Below, one piece after another: positions 48,760 to 57,580 of a stretch of DNA of 64,000 nucleotides (its first letter is position 1; each line of letters starts with the position of its first letter). The notes beneath the pieces are model-generated. The model was given only the letters and a program-made list of their open reading frames with translations. It was not told the origin of the DNA and made no database searches. Position numbers and translations under genes: made by a program. Origin of the DNA: Blasia pusilla (taxonomy: Eukaryota; Marchantiophyta; Marchantiopsida; Blasiales); the NCBI GenBank assembly GCA_050084515.1, contig CM114274.1, forward strand, positions 22,444,001-22,508,000. Reading direction: 5' to 3'.

Positions 48760-49750
48760 TCAGGTCCATGGCCTGACCCAACACATGACGTCGTGAAGCC
48801 TCGAATTAGAAGCAAATTTGCACACACCAAGAGCAAATCCCATCGCACGCTCTCTCTCATCAGCGTTAGGCTCCACCAACTGTCGCACATGAGAATCCCA
48901 TACAAGCCCGGGACCACCTTCCCTATAGGCATGTGACGAGGGAAAACTCACAAATGTGGGTAGTGCCATCCTAGGCTGGCCCACACGGTTCACCACTGCC
49001 ATGGGTGACCGATCAATAACCCTCACCACTTGAGAAAGTCGCCCAGTATCCAAGATACTATCCACTGTAAGGCGAGGATCCCGCTGCACTGCATCATATG
49101 CTCGACGTAGAACCTCCCTAGGCAACAAGTTTGTCCACCAAGCGTGGACAATGTGCATGCTTGAGCCAACTCACAGCATCCAACACAACACCGCTGGTCC
49201 AATCCAAGACCGCACCTCATGAACACTTGCCATCATCCGGTCCGAGTGTCACCAACAATGGAACATTCTCCAGAATGTAAGCTAGAGCACGTGCCTGATG
49301 AACCTGAAGATGTCGTAACACCCGTAACATCTCCCAAAACAATCGAGACCTAGGGTCATGTAATCCCTCACCACGACCAACACGTGTATGACCTTGACAT
49401 GGCCATCCAGCAATCACCAAATCCATGGACCAACCCTCTCAAGGTCTGCGCCTCAACAATGCAATGTGTGATGGTAAAGCACGCTGGTACCCACGAATAG
49501 CGATGGCGGCAACAACTCAGGATATCTCCGCATCAATCGACCAATATGTCGAGATGAGACTCTCGGGCCGTCTCATCTCGCTCCACATACACGTATCTCC
49601 GACAGAATACCGCCCTGCAACATGCCGCCAAACCAGTGCTAATCCCACCAAAGAGATCTAACACACAAATGCCCTCCGCGGATCCGCCATACAATGGGTG
49701 TAGTATCCAAAGGGGATAACCAATGGACAGAAGTAGGAGTCCGTCGTGGG
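48760..49750 (-). pseudogene. C5 cytosine DNA methyltransferase domain inside the gypsy polyprotein
   Basis: Read in three frames along the minus strand. Motif I VLDLFGGISTGLAA (about 49667-49626) is the SAM-binding loop, and RYVYVERDETAR follows with an acidic pair in the motif II position. Motif IV LVIAGWPCQGHTRVGRGEGL (about 49417-49364) has the catalytic Cys at codon 49399-49397 and the usual Gly-rich run, then DPRSRLFWEMLRVLR. Motif VI ALAYILENVPLL has the Glu at 49270-49268. A motif VIII-like AWWTNLLP (about 49140) and the C-terminal PSSHAYREGGPGLVWD and ADERERAMGF (48858-48829) complete the fold. Catalytic residues are present but a stop and frameshifts between motifs I, IV and VIII make this copy inactive. 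Its position between protease region and reverse transcriptase, inside one LTR pair, shows it belongs to the element. Confidence 0.88.
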
Positions 49751-49829
49751 GCCTCCTCTTCCTCGTGAGGTATAATGACCTCACACCAAGCCTCTGACGT
49801 AGTGCACCGCTGAACTCCAAAGTGGCACA

Positions 49830-50760
49830 TCCAACGATGAGGATGCCATTGCTGCAAAAATAGGGACCTCCTCTACCTCCTCATGCAGGAGAATCCATAG
49901 CGTAAAACATTACCCTCCAAAAAGTCTCTCGCCAAGTGACTACTCCACTAAAACCACCACAGATGCTAACACTTGTTGGGGAAGACCCTCCTGGTCGAGC
50001 CCAATAAATAAATCTCACAGAACTTGGCTCATACGTCCATCCCGGACCGCCAACCTGGTCTATAAGACACTGTCTCACCCAAGTAATCCATCTGAAAACC
50101 CATCGGGTACACATCGCTCCTCCAACTAGTACATCATACGACTCGGCTGATGTGACTACCGCAGATACTCCCAACCGGGAGCTATCGTCGCATGATCTGG
50201 TCTCAACTGCATGTAAAACTTCTCCGTGTCATGAATTGAGACCTATCATTGGCTCCTCCAAGTGATGTTTGAATGTGGAATGGGCAAGGCTCAAGCTCGA
50301 CCTCGAATACCCAAACCAATACATGCCGCCTTTCCCAACATCAAGGTTGGGCACCGAGTCTAACAAGACTCTATCTGGTCTATACACTGTCTGTAGGACT
50401 CACCAATCGGAAGATCCCACGGTTGTCCAACATACATACACAGGTGTAAGCCTCTCACGATCAATGGCTGGCCGGGCCGGTAATGCATCCATCTTCGCCG
50501 CCGCCGCTCGCCAAGTAGCACCGGGTACTCAATGCTACTCCCGACATAGAGGGTCGCTCCACCGCAACACCCTCATCCACCTCAACACGTGTAGCAAGAA
50601 CACCCCACGTTCACACAACGTGGTCGCGAATCTGAAATACAGAGCTAAGTCAACTCCTAAAGCCATCGGCTCCGTGGCGAAAACAATGGGGATCCTAACA
50701 CCGGTTGCCATCCGCACATCGCATTGATCTTTGCATCCGTGTCTACTACACGCAATGTAG
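49830..50760 (-). pseudogene. Putative protease region of the gypsy polyprotein
   Basis: Lies between Gag and the methyltransferase. A 97-codon stretch (50174-49881) contains SAVVTSAESYDVLVGGA and GFSGVVTW, resembling the C-terminal side of a retropepsin-like domain by position and hydrophobic pattern. Near 50745 a frame reads LRVVDTDAKIN, which could be a degraded active-site DTGA, but I cannot show this. Frameshifts separate the parts. Confidence 0.35.
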
Positions 50761-51079
50761 ATGCCTTAGTCCCCATGCCGGCCCAATAGGTCGCGAGGAA
50801 CCATGGATGGAGTCCTAAGCACCTCGGACAACAAGAATGATGGGAAGCCTAGCTCGCCTCCCGGCCCCTCACCCCTCTGTGGGTCCAACTCACAGTAGCA
50901 CCACGTGGCTCGACGCCGAGTGGCTCCTCTCAGAATCGCAATCGATGCCTCAACTTTGGCTTTGCACTCGCCATATAAGAGAGATCATCCCTCCATAAGA
51001 GGTGGAATCCCTCGCTCCCGAACCTGATCTATCTTTGGATACGAGCCATAGTAGCCAACTCGCTCCAATCTGCTCAATC

Positions 51080-52552
51080 CTAGCACCATAGCGACTCTGT
51101 CGTAGTGGTAGGGGTAGCCACCGTAGGCTCTGCAACCACTGGTCCACCTCTACCACCTCGGCCTCTCGAAGCTACTCCACCACGGCCACGGCTTGATCTC
51201 AACTCTAGATGAAGATCAAAGCAACGCTCTCGAGGATGACCTAGTCTCCCGCAATGATAACACCGAAGTTGGGGCCGATCGAGGCCCATCCTCCAAAGTC
51301 CGTCTCCCATCCTCTTGGGGACAAAACTTCCTAACATGATCACCTCCACATGTCCAACATGATCGTCCTTCTTTGCGGGGCAGCAAATGAAGGCAATGGT
51401 CTCTCGCACAAATGTCCTCTAGGACTTGACTGAGGTCGCGTGTACCCCCCACGACTCCCACTACTACTACTACCACCACCACTACTACGAGACTGTGAGG
51501 TGGGTGGCTGAACCCGAGAAGTAGTAGTTGTATCCCTCTTGAATGCGGATGTCACCACTCTCTCCTTCACCATGTTAAGCTCAATCTTCTCGATAAAGCA
51601 AACACATGGGTCAATGTGGGTGAATCATCACTCATAAGAGTAGCATCACGCACCCTACGGCGCAAATCTCGTCCAAGATCCTGCAAATTAAAATCGATCG
51701 CTCGATCCTCGCCACACCTGGTAATCGAAATCAGCGCCGATACGAGTGTATGCCTCACGAAGACTCTCACCGTCTTTCGCTCAAAGTCCCAAGATTCCTC
51801 AACTTCTCCGTCTTCACTCCTCGATAGTTCTTCTTCAACCTCTTGAAGAACTCGCAACCGGGCTAAACGATGGTGGGGCACTAGTACCTCAACTAGTACC
51901 CCACTAGTACCTCCTTTAGTAACCCCACTCCGTCTCGCACTGCACCACTCAAAGATCGGGCCGGGCCGGGCATAGTAGGAGCACTACTACCAATACCACC
52001 ATGGGTGATAGACACATAGCCCGGAGACCAATATTGTCTCCATGCCTCAATCTCAACAACATGGTCCTTCCTAAACTCATGGTAATCATCCATGGGTGGT
52101 CCTTCCAAGTCTTTGAAACAACCCCTTCCAAGCCAAGAAGGGTGTAAACAACGTGGCGTTCGCAACATCTGCATATCACACCACGTATCAAACTCCCGCA
52201 TGAAGTCCTCCAACTCAATAGTGCCCATCGCACCGAGTATCGTCGTGGGCCCTTCATGGCCCCATATCCACCGCCCATGTCCCAAATCAATGGAGCGCAA
52301 CACTCGATAACAACGTAGAAGACTCGGTGTTTGGAACACCCTGGTCCTCCTCTTCATCAACCGTCGGAAGTGGAAAAGGTAGCCGATACCTAAATCCACT
52401 CCGTGTGAAACCACCATGCCGCACCACGGTCCCCAACCGACCACCACCCGACTCCGTGATGACCAACGCCGATGCCGCACCACCACCAAATTACGCAAGT
52501 GACGCCGATGTCGCTCTACTATTGTAGCTCTACTAGCTATGGGTGTAGGCAA
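51080..52552 (-). pseudogene. Gag region of the gypsy element with two zinc knuckles
   Basis: The N-terminal part (52552-51893) contains TIELEDFMREFDTWCDMQ and EAWRQYWS. The central part (51881-51567) shows EVEESWDFERKTVRVFVRH and related Gag-like helical sequence. The C-terminal part has CWTCGGDHVRKFC (near 51362-51324) and CYHCGRLGHPRERC (near 51260-51219). The second is a perfect CX2CX4HX4C knuckle and the first is one residue short before its His. An RGRGG-rich tail follows. The segments lie in different frames, so several frameshifts have occurred. Gag forms the particle and its knuckles bind RNA. Confidence 0.75.
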
Positions 52553-53104
52553 TCTAACCTCTCATCACCACAAGAAGTCTCCCCGAGTCATCGGTCATCA
52601 CTCCACCTCACTATCGTGAGCACACAGAGTAACATTACTCGAAATCAGCGTCAACCCTAACAATGGGCGCGCAAGCAAAAGCACGATGGAGGGGATCGAC
52701 ATACGGAAGTCCAACGACAACCCTCCAACCGCAAATGGAAATCAAGGTAACACAATCCACCAAACGTGGTGCCCCCTGAATCCACAAAACCCACCACACA
52801 ATTCTAACGCAATAGCTACTCCGCGCTGGTCGATGGCGTGCTAGTCGAACTCAGACACCTGAAAATATCACCTGCATGGAGAGGCTACACCGTACTATGC
52901 GCTAGAGGTACATCAACCAAAAACCTGAGATGCATAAAGCGCCTAACACATCTCCGAACAGCACCAAATGAGCTACAACAGTCTGTACATTGGCATAGTT
53001 AAGAACTCAGCAGATTAAGCGCCCCTCCAGCGAGAATAGCCCAAAGATGGGTGACCAGTTATGCAAAACTCAAATCCCAAATCCTGCAAAAATTGCCTCA
53101 CGCC

Positions 53105-53128
53105 CAAGCAAGCAAGCTTGCTTGCTTG
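53105..53128. repeat. 24-bp perfect palindrome in the gypsy leader
   Basis: A perfect palindrome built from AAGC/GCTT units and centred on AAGCTT, in the untranslated leader between primer-binding site and gag. A short tandem of TTCGCCATGC follows at about 53225-53262. Confidence 0.85.
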
Positions 53129-53972
53129 CTCCTTGCTCCTTACTCCGCCTCTCACGCCCACTCGCCCCAAGCTACCACGAGTTGCCTCGAAGCCTCGAAA
53201 TGCTCGAGACATGCCCCTATCGCCCCGTTCGCCACGCTTCGCCATGCTTCGCCATGCTTCGCTATGGAGAGAGGTCCAACCAGGGCGCCCCCAACGGGAT
53301 AGGCGTCTCCAAAAATGAACGAGTCACCAACCAACCAGCCCCTCCGATCCGGCATGGCCCACCATAGCGGACCTCGAGCTAGTCCGCAAAATTTCGATCA
53401 AAAATTACTTCACCAATACGAGACCGAAATCAAATCTGTTTCGATCAGAATTCAAATGACCACCATAGCTATCTCTCCACAAAAAATCAGCTACAACCGA
53501 GCTCTGTACTTTGAGCTAAAAATCAAACAAACTTGCTGTCCATACACCTCCAGAATCGCAAAAACCGGCGGTAGCCGCTTCCGCCAAGTTTCATGCACGC
53601 AGAAATCCGCAACGCTCCACACACTCGAGCAGATAGATTCACAGGAGATCACAATACGAGTAGCAACAGGAACCTCTCACCCGATCTGGATGAACTTCAA
53701 CACAGCTTCCGCACTCCAAGCTCTCCACATCAGAAAACTGTCGAATACGACCAGAATCTTCAATGCTTGATAACTTCCAACTCCCTTGACGAAATCCGGT
53801 GATCTACAGCGCGTTGGAAAGCTCTCAGCAAGGCGCTTCTTTCCCAACCAACCACGCACCTGATTCACACCTCCAACATAGGCAAAAATCCCCGAACATC
53901 CACGGCTGAGTATACAATCAGCTCTAACCAGATCCTACTGATCTACAATCGAAGCTACCATCGATCTACTCC

Positions 53973-53983
53973 AGTTCTTTGAG
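53973..53983 (-). promoter_or_regulatory. Putative self-priming primer-binding site
   Basis: CTCAAAGAACT immediately follows the 5' LTR end and is an exact 11-nt complement of AGTTCTTTGAG in the LTR, about 30 bp after its TATA box. It does not resemble the initiator-Met tRNA site TGGTATCAGAGC. Tf1/sushi-group Ty3/gypsy elements prime from the 5' end of their own RNA in this way. Confidence 0.6.
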
Positions 53984-54351
53984 TGAAATCCGTGAAAGAC
54001 CTACTGTCATAAAACACATTTACAATCACATACAATCGAGCCAAACCCACTCCACGATGGGAGAATCTAGGTCGAAGCTTGCGGGAAACACCATAGCCAA
54101 GAGCTCTACTCACTACCAAGGCTAACTCCCAACGCAACAGGCTCAACTCAAAGAACTAACTGTTCTTTGAGTGCACTCCACCTTATATCCTCCAACCTAA
54201 GAGCGGGCCCTACTGGGAAAGTCACCCCCAACTGAGTAACCCCCAACCCTATGTATGGAACCGCATCTCTACCAATCCACTACGGTCCTACATAAGGAAT
54301 GGCCTCTACTAGCACACCATACTCTACGACATAATCCGTATGGTCATGACA
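53984..54351 (-). repeat. 5' LTR of the gypsy element, lacking the first ~104 bp of U3
   Basis: 368 bp, TG...CA, matching 44754-45121 with few differences. It starts TGTCATGACC right at the target duplication, whereas the 3' LTR starts TGTGGTACAC, so the 5' LTR is short by the U3 block. The core promoter is retained. Confidence 0.85.
54147..54187 (-). promoter_or_regulatory. LTR core promoter: TATA box and predicted transcript start
   Basis: TATAAG at 54187-54182 (minus strand) lies 30 bp upstream of AGTTCTTTGAG (54157-54147). The start is inferred from spacing and from complementarity to the primer-binding site. The start region lies in a hairpin with CTCAAAGAAC upstream. Confidence 0.55.
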
Positions 54352-54634
54352 AATCTTACAATACTTGGATGTTCTGCATGTAAGCTAAACTTGAACAATC
54401 TCCAACATGCCTCCGAGGAAGAGATATATCTACAATACAATAATAATGAGGATAAACAAAAATTAGTAAGGTATCATATTTTCTCGAATGTATGATCGAA
54501 CAAAAAAATAAAAGAAAGAATAAAAGATTCATTACCTAACATCAAAATAATGTGATCTTTCATCGATTACCACCCTTGTCGTTTCAGTGATTGCATTATT
54601 TGAAACCTTAAATGATATCGTTTCAAATCCCTTT

Positions 54635-54660
54635 TATATATATATATATATATATATATA
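54635..54660. repeat. (TA)13 microsatellite in Helitron 2 Rep coding
   Basis: Uninterrupted TA dinucleotides fall where Helitron 1 encodes KYLYKYVYKGSD, so the frame reads alternating Tyr-Ile. Confidence 0.95.
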
Positions 54661-55942
54661 AATATTTCACAACAGAAATGGTATTCGTTATCTCCAAATT
54701 CGTATGAAAATCAAATAGAGTAAATAAGAAAGGATTGTAAGGAACAACCCAACGATTGTCCAAACTTTGATCACGTTTCATAACCTTAATTCCATTATCC
54801 AACCTATTCATAAGAAATAACAAAGAATTAACAAATATATATAATGTAATAAATTACAAATTTCCTTTTTTTTTCCAAGGATTGTAATAATTTAAAAGGG
54901 GAAAACTTATGTCATAGATTGCATACCTTCGATAAATGGGATATCCGTCCTCGCTATCTGTAGTTACGCTTGCCAAAGGCTTAAGACAGCCTTTGGTACA
55001 CTTCTTGGTTTCCTTATCCATGCATAGAGCATTTGGATTGAGTTGGCCGCATGGGCCATAAACTATGCAATTAGCTACAGTAGAGTCAAGTTTAGGATGC
55101 GTGTTTGGATTAGGGATCTCAACAGATATTATATCATCATAATCGGATGTAGAGCGTGGCTTGTCTTCCTGATGATGAATAATCAAAATATGTACATGTG
55201 GTAAACCTCTTTTTTGGAATTCAACCATATGAATGCAACCTACAATCCTACCCAAGATGTTCTTCTCCATAAGAAGCCTTAACAACTTTCTTTCTTTTTC
55301 TCAAAAACTCGCACAATCAAATCTGATCTATCCGTAGGTTGTTGACCACGTAGTAGTGATGTAATGATCTCCTCCTATTTAGGATTGCACGTCATTGTAA
55401 GAATATAATCTAGTTTCCCGAGTTGCCTCACAATGGCCATTGGGTCTTGATAAAGTTGATGCATATGCCGTGGACCCCCACTAAAATAAGAAGGTAATAC
55501 AATACGCCTTCCAAACCTTGCACCATCTCCGTCACTTTCACACATAACATCCTTTAGACCTTGATATAATTCCGCTTGCAACTTCTTTTGATTTAAGCGA
55601 ACCCAAGATATTTGTTGCATCTCTACTGTGGCATACATATCAACCATGCACTCTTGAGTAAGAAGACCAAATTGAAGCAAACGATTATCATCTTCGGCAC
55701 CAACACGGGTTTGAAGTAAAAAAGACGCAAATTATAGTGTAGTAACAATTTTTCTCCTTCATTCATGGGGAATCTCATCATCGATTCTTTCTTCCTCTAT
55801 GCAATCATCCAATCCTTCCATGTCTCCATCCACTATAGCAGGAATATTGGTGGTTGTGATATCTTCAAATCTCCCAAGAGGTATTCTTGGATGCCAACGT
55901 GCTTCACCATAAACAAATAACAGAAAAAATGCAATGGAATAT

Positions 55943-55985
55943 ATGGTAAATGGTGAATAGATCAAGCCTGTTGGACCCAAAGGAT
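55943..55985 (-). repeat. ~45-bp LINE 3'-tail insertion in Helitron 2
   Basis: On the minus strand it reads CCTTTGGGTCCAACAGGCTT, GATCTATTCACCATTTACC, matching the end of the LINE remnant at 57.6 kb. It separates NEAYF from IAFFLLFVYGEARWH, codons that are contiguous in Helitron 1 (NEAYIPLHFFLLF). Confidence 0.65.
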
Positions 55986-56904
55986 TTATTTAGATATGAA
56001 ATATGCTTCATTTATATCTGAAATACGACAAACTCCTCCACCTTGTAATTGGACAATAATATCACGATGATCAACAGGTTCACTACCATCACCAGGTAAG
56101 ATTGCAGCAAACTTAGACGCGGTTGGTAAGTTGTAACGTTTGGAATCCATTCCTTGATTATGCGCCTTTAGAATGATACAAAGATTTGGTCCACTTACCT
56201 TGGTTGCTATGCGTCGAAATATCCTCACATAGGGATTATGTTACATGAACATAATCCCTATGCAACCCTCTTAAGATCTCTCGTCGAAGATCATCACATA
56301 TAGTTCTTTCTCCATTTTCCAATTCATTTTCGGTATTGTAAATGTATAGTTGAGCAAATTGGGGATTACTCCCCTCATCAGGATGCAATGGGCCAATGCA
56401 ATGATAAATTCCACCTTGAATACGAAATATCCAGTCCCATCAACTTGCTCCTTGACTTGAGCTCCAATAGATGCTAAATGAAGAGCACAATTATAAGCTC
56501 GAGCATGTGAAAGAAAAAATGAAGACTTTCAGCTCCAACACCAAAAATCAACAATTTCAAGAATGGGGGACAACACCTTAATAATGGGAGTTGCACCTTT
56601 CCACAATTACAACACATTCCAAAAGGTGAGTTTTGATATCTTGTACTCTTCACCTTTTCACACTCCCAATGTAGGGCATGGCATGAAGGGCATATTTATG
56701 TCATGGATCCAAATGTATGACGACCACTTACTTGGTTGATACTTCCCACAAATTTTAACTTCATTATATCACTCTCTTGGAAGTATCAATTTCGTGCAAC
56801 ATTGAACGATGTATTCACTCTTGAAACTCGTCTTACAATTTGAATCACTGAGGGAGCACTCTCACTTGGGAGATTTATTCCATGACATGCAGAAGATACT
56901 TGCT

Positions 56905-57246
56905 CAACCATTATAGGCGTTACATGAGTAGATACCTCAAATGTATGAAGTGAAGGGATATTGTTGATAATGTTGTCATCATGTTGAATAGATATGTCTT
57001 CCATGATAGCCGTAGCATTATGAACAGGTTGACCATCTTGAGGTACACACACGTTCTCCATAGAAGATACTTGCCCAACAATTGTAGGCATGACATGAGT
57101 GGATATCTTAAATGTATGATGTGGGGGAATATTGTAATCAATGTTGTTATCTTGTTGAATAGATATGTCCTTCATAATAGCCCTATCATCATTATGTAAG
57201 AAGTGACCATCTTGAGATACACATATATTCTCCATAGTAGGAATGT
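56905..57246 (-). repeat. In-frame ~171-bp tandem repeat in Helitron 2 N-terminal coding
   Basis: Two units encode the pattern MEN(V/I)CV(P/S)QDG...AIM(E/K)DISIQ...NIP..HTF(E/K)(V/I)STHV. Helitron 1 has a different, shorter repeat (QDEVV.NSST) in the same place, so this part of the protein tolerates repeat turnover. Confidence 0.7.
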
Positions 57247-57300
57247 CACATGTAACATTCGGAACATCCGTAACCCCATCTTGAGTCACATGTGTCGTGG

Positions 57301-57580
57301 TAGATGAGGCGTAGGGCGAGATAGTATTGAGGCCTTAGAAGGATCTTGTACTTCCCTATTTTGAAAGGTTATATGTGAGCTACTCTTAGTAGATCACATA
57401 CAACCTATATGTGACCTCCGAGTGTAGGTCACCCTTCCCTTTATGAGGAGTGGCAACCTTGGAAAGGATGACCTTCCTAGCCATGTATGGCTCCACTTGG
57501 ACCTATAGGGTCGTGGGTTAGTTAGTAGTTGGTCTCATGAGGGGACCATATGTGTAGTTGTTATGGAACTAGTATGGGTG
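57301..57580. other. Unassigned stretch between Helitron 2 coding and the LINE remnant
   Basis: No recognised motif. It may be Helitron 2 intron or upstream sequence. It contains TATGTGAGCTACTC and TATGTGACCTCCGAG-like partial repeats but no Helitron 5' terminus. Confidence 0.4.

Larger units (their letters stand above)
44648..54351 (-). mobile_element. Ty3/gypsy retrotransposon carrying a DNA methyltransferase and a PHD finger
   Basis: A 9.7-kb element inserted in the Helitron 2 linker coding, flanked by AATC(T) on both sides (44644-44648 and 54352-54356). Removing it rejoins Helitron sequence colinear with Helitron 1 at 38178-38198. Order on the minus strand: truncated 5' LTR, primer-binding site, leader, gag with zinc knuckles, protease region, cytosine methyltransferase, reverse transcriptase, RNase H, integrase, PHD finger, polypurine tract, 3' LTR, extra U3 block. 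The integrase C-terminus bears a PHD finger and not a chromodomain. Multiple frameshifts and stops make it non-functional, but the LTR cores are near-identical over 368 bp, suggesting moderate age or some gene conversion. Confidence 0.9.
54560..57289 (-). pseudogene. Helitron 2 N-terminal and Rep part
   Basis: From 57289 downwards: a variable repeat region, then NTSFNVARN; FRRIATKVSGPNLCIILKAH (about 56220); FFLLFVYGEARWHPRIPLGR (about 55930); PRHMHQLYQDPMAIVRQLGK then LDYILTMTCNPK (about 55470-55380); and QKRGLPHVHILII with an intact H-V-H (His codons 55198-55196 and 55192-55190). After GRNAL-type zinc-rich sequence (CGQLNPNALCMDKETKKC) and an intron (about 54840-54930), LDNRWVVPYNPFLFTLFDFH leads to the Y2 region KYLYIYIYIYI, which is disturbed by a (TA)n run. 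A LINE tail lies in the gene at 55943-55985. The HUH endonuclease motif is preserved, unlike in Helitron 1. Confidence 0.85.
40930..57300 (-). mobile_element. Helitron 2, Rep-helicase type, interrupted by nested insertions
   Basis: The 3' terminus on the minus strand is CCGTGCACGGGCACCTTACTAG (40951-40930), only 15 bp from the Helitron 1 terminus and in opposite orientation. Coding extends from about 57290 to 41043 once a 1,031-bp solo LTR, the 9.7-kb gypsy element and a ~45-bp LINE tail are removed. The next base is C, not the usual T, so the terminal base may have mutated or the junction has been rearranged. The 5' end was not found; the element may be truncated near the LINE at 57.6 kb. 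Confidence 0.75.

Noticed and set aside
48760-49820. Methyltransferase segments as a host chromomethylase or DNMT gene with exons
   Set aside because: The segments are separated by frameshifts, not by GT-AG introns, lie between the gypsy protease region and RT in the same orientation, and sit inside one LTR pair.
51893-52552. 219-codon frame as an independent host gene
   Set aside because: It occupies the gag position of the LTR element, immediately before the zinc knuckles, and reads like Gag.
53911-53940. Initiator-Met tRNA primer site in the gypsy element (TGGTTAGAGC on the minus strand)
   Set aside because: It is imperfect and about 50 bp inside the LTR boundary, whereas the self-complementary 11-mer abuts the LTR exactly.
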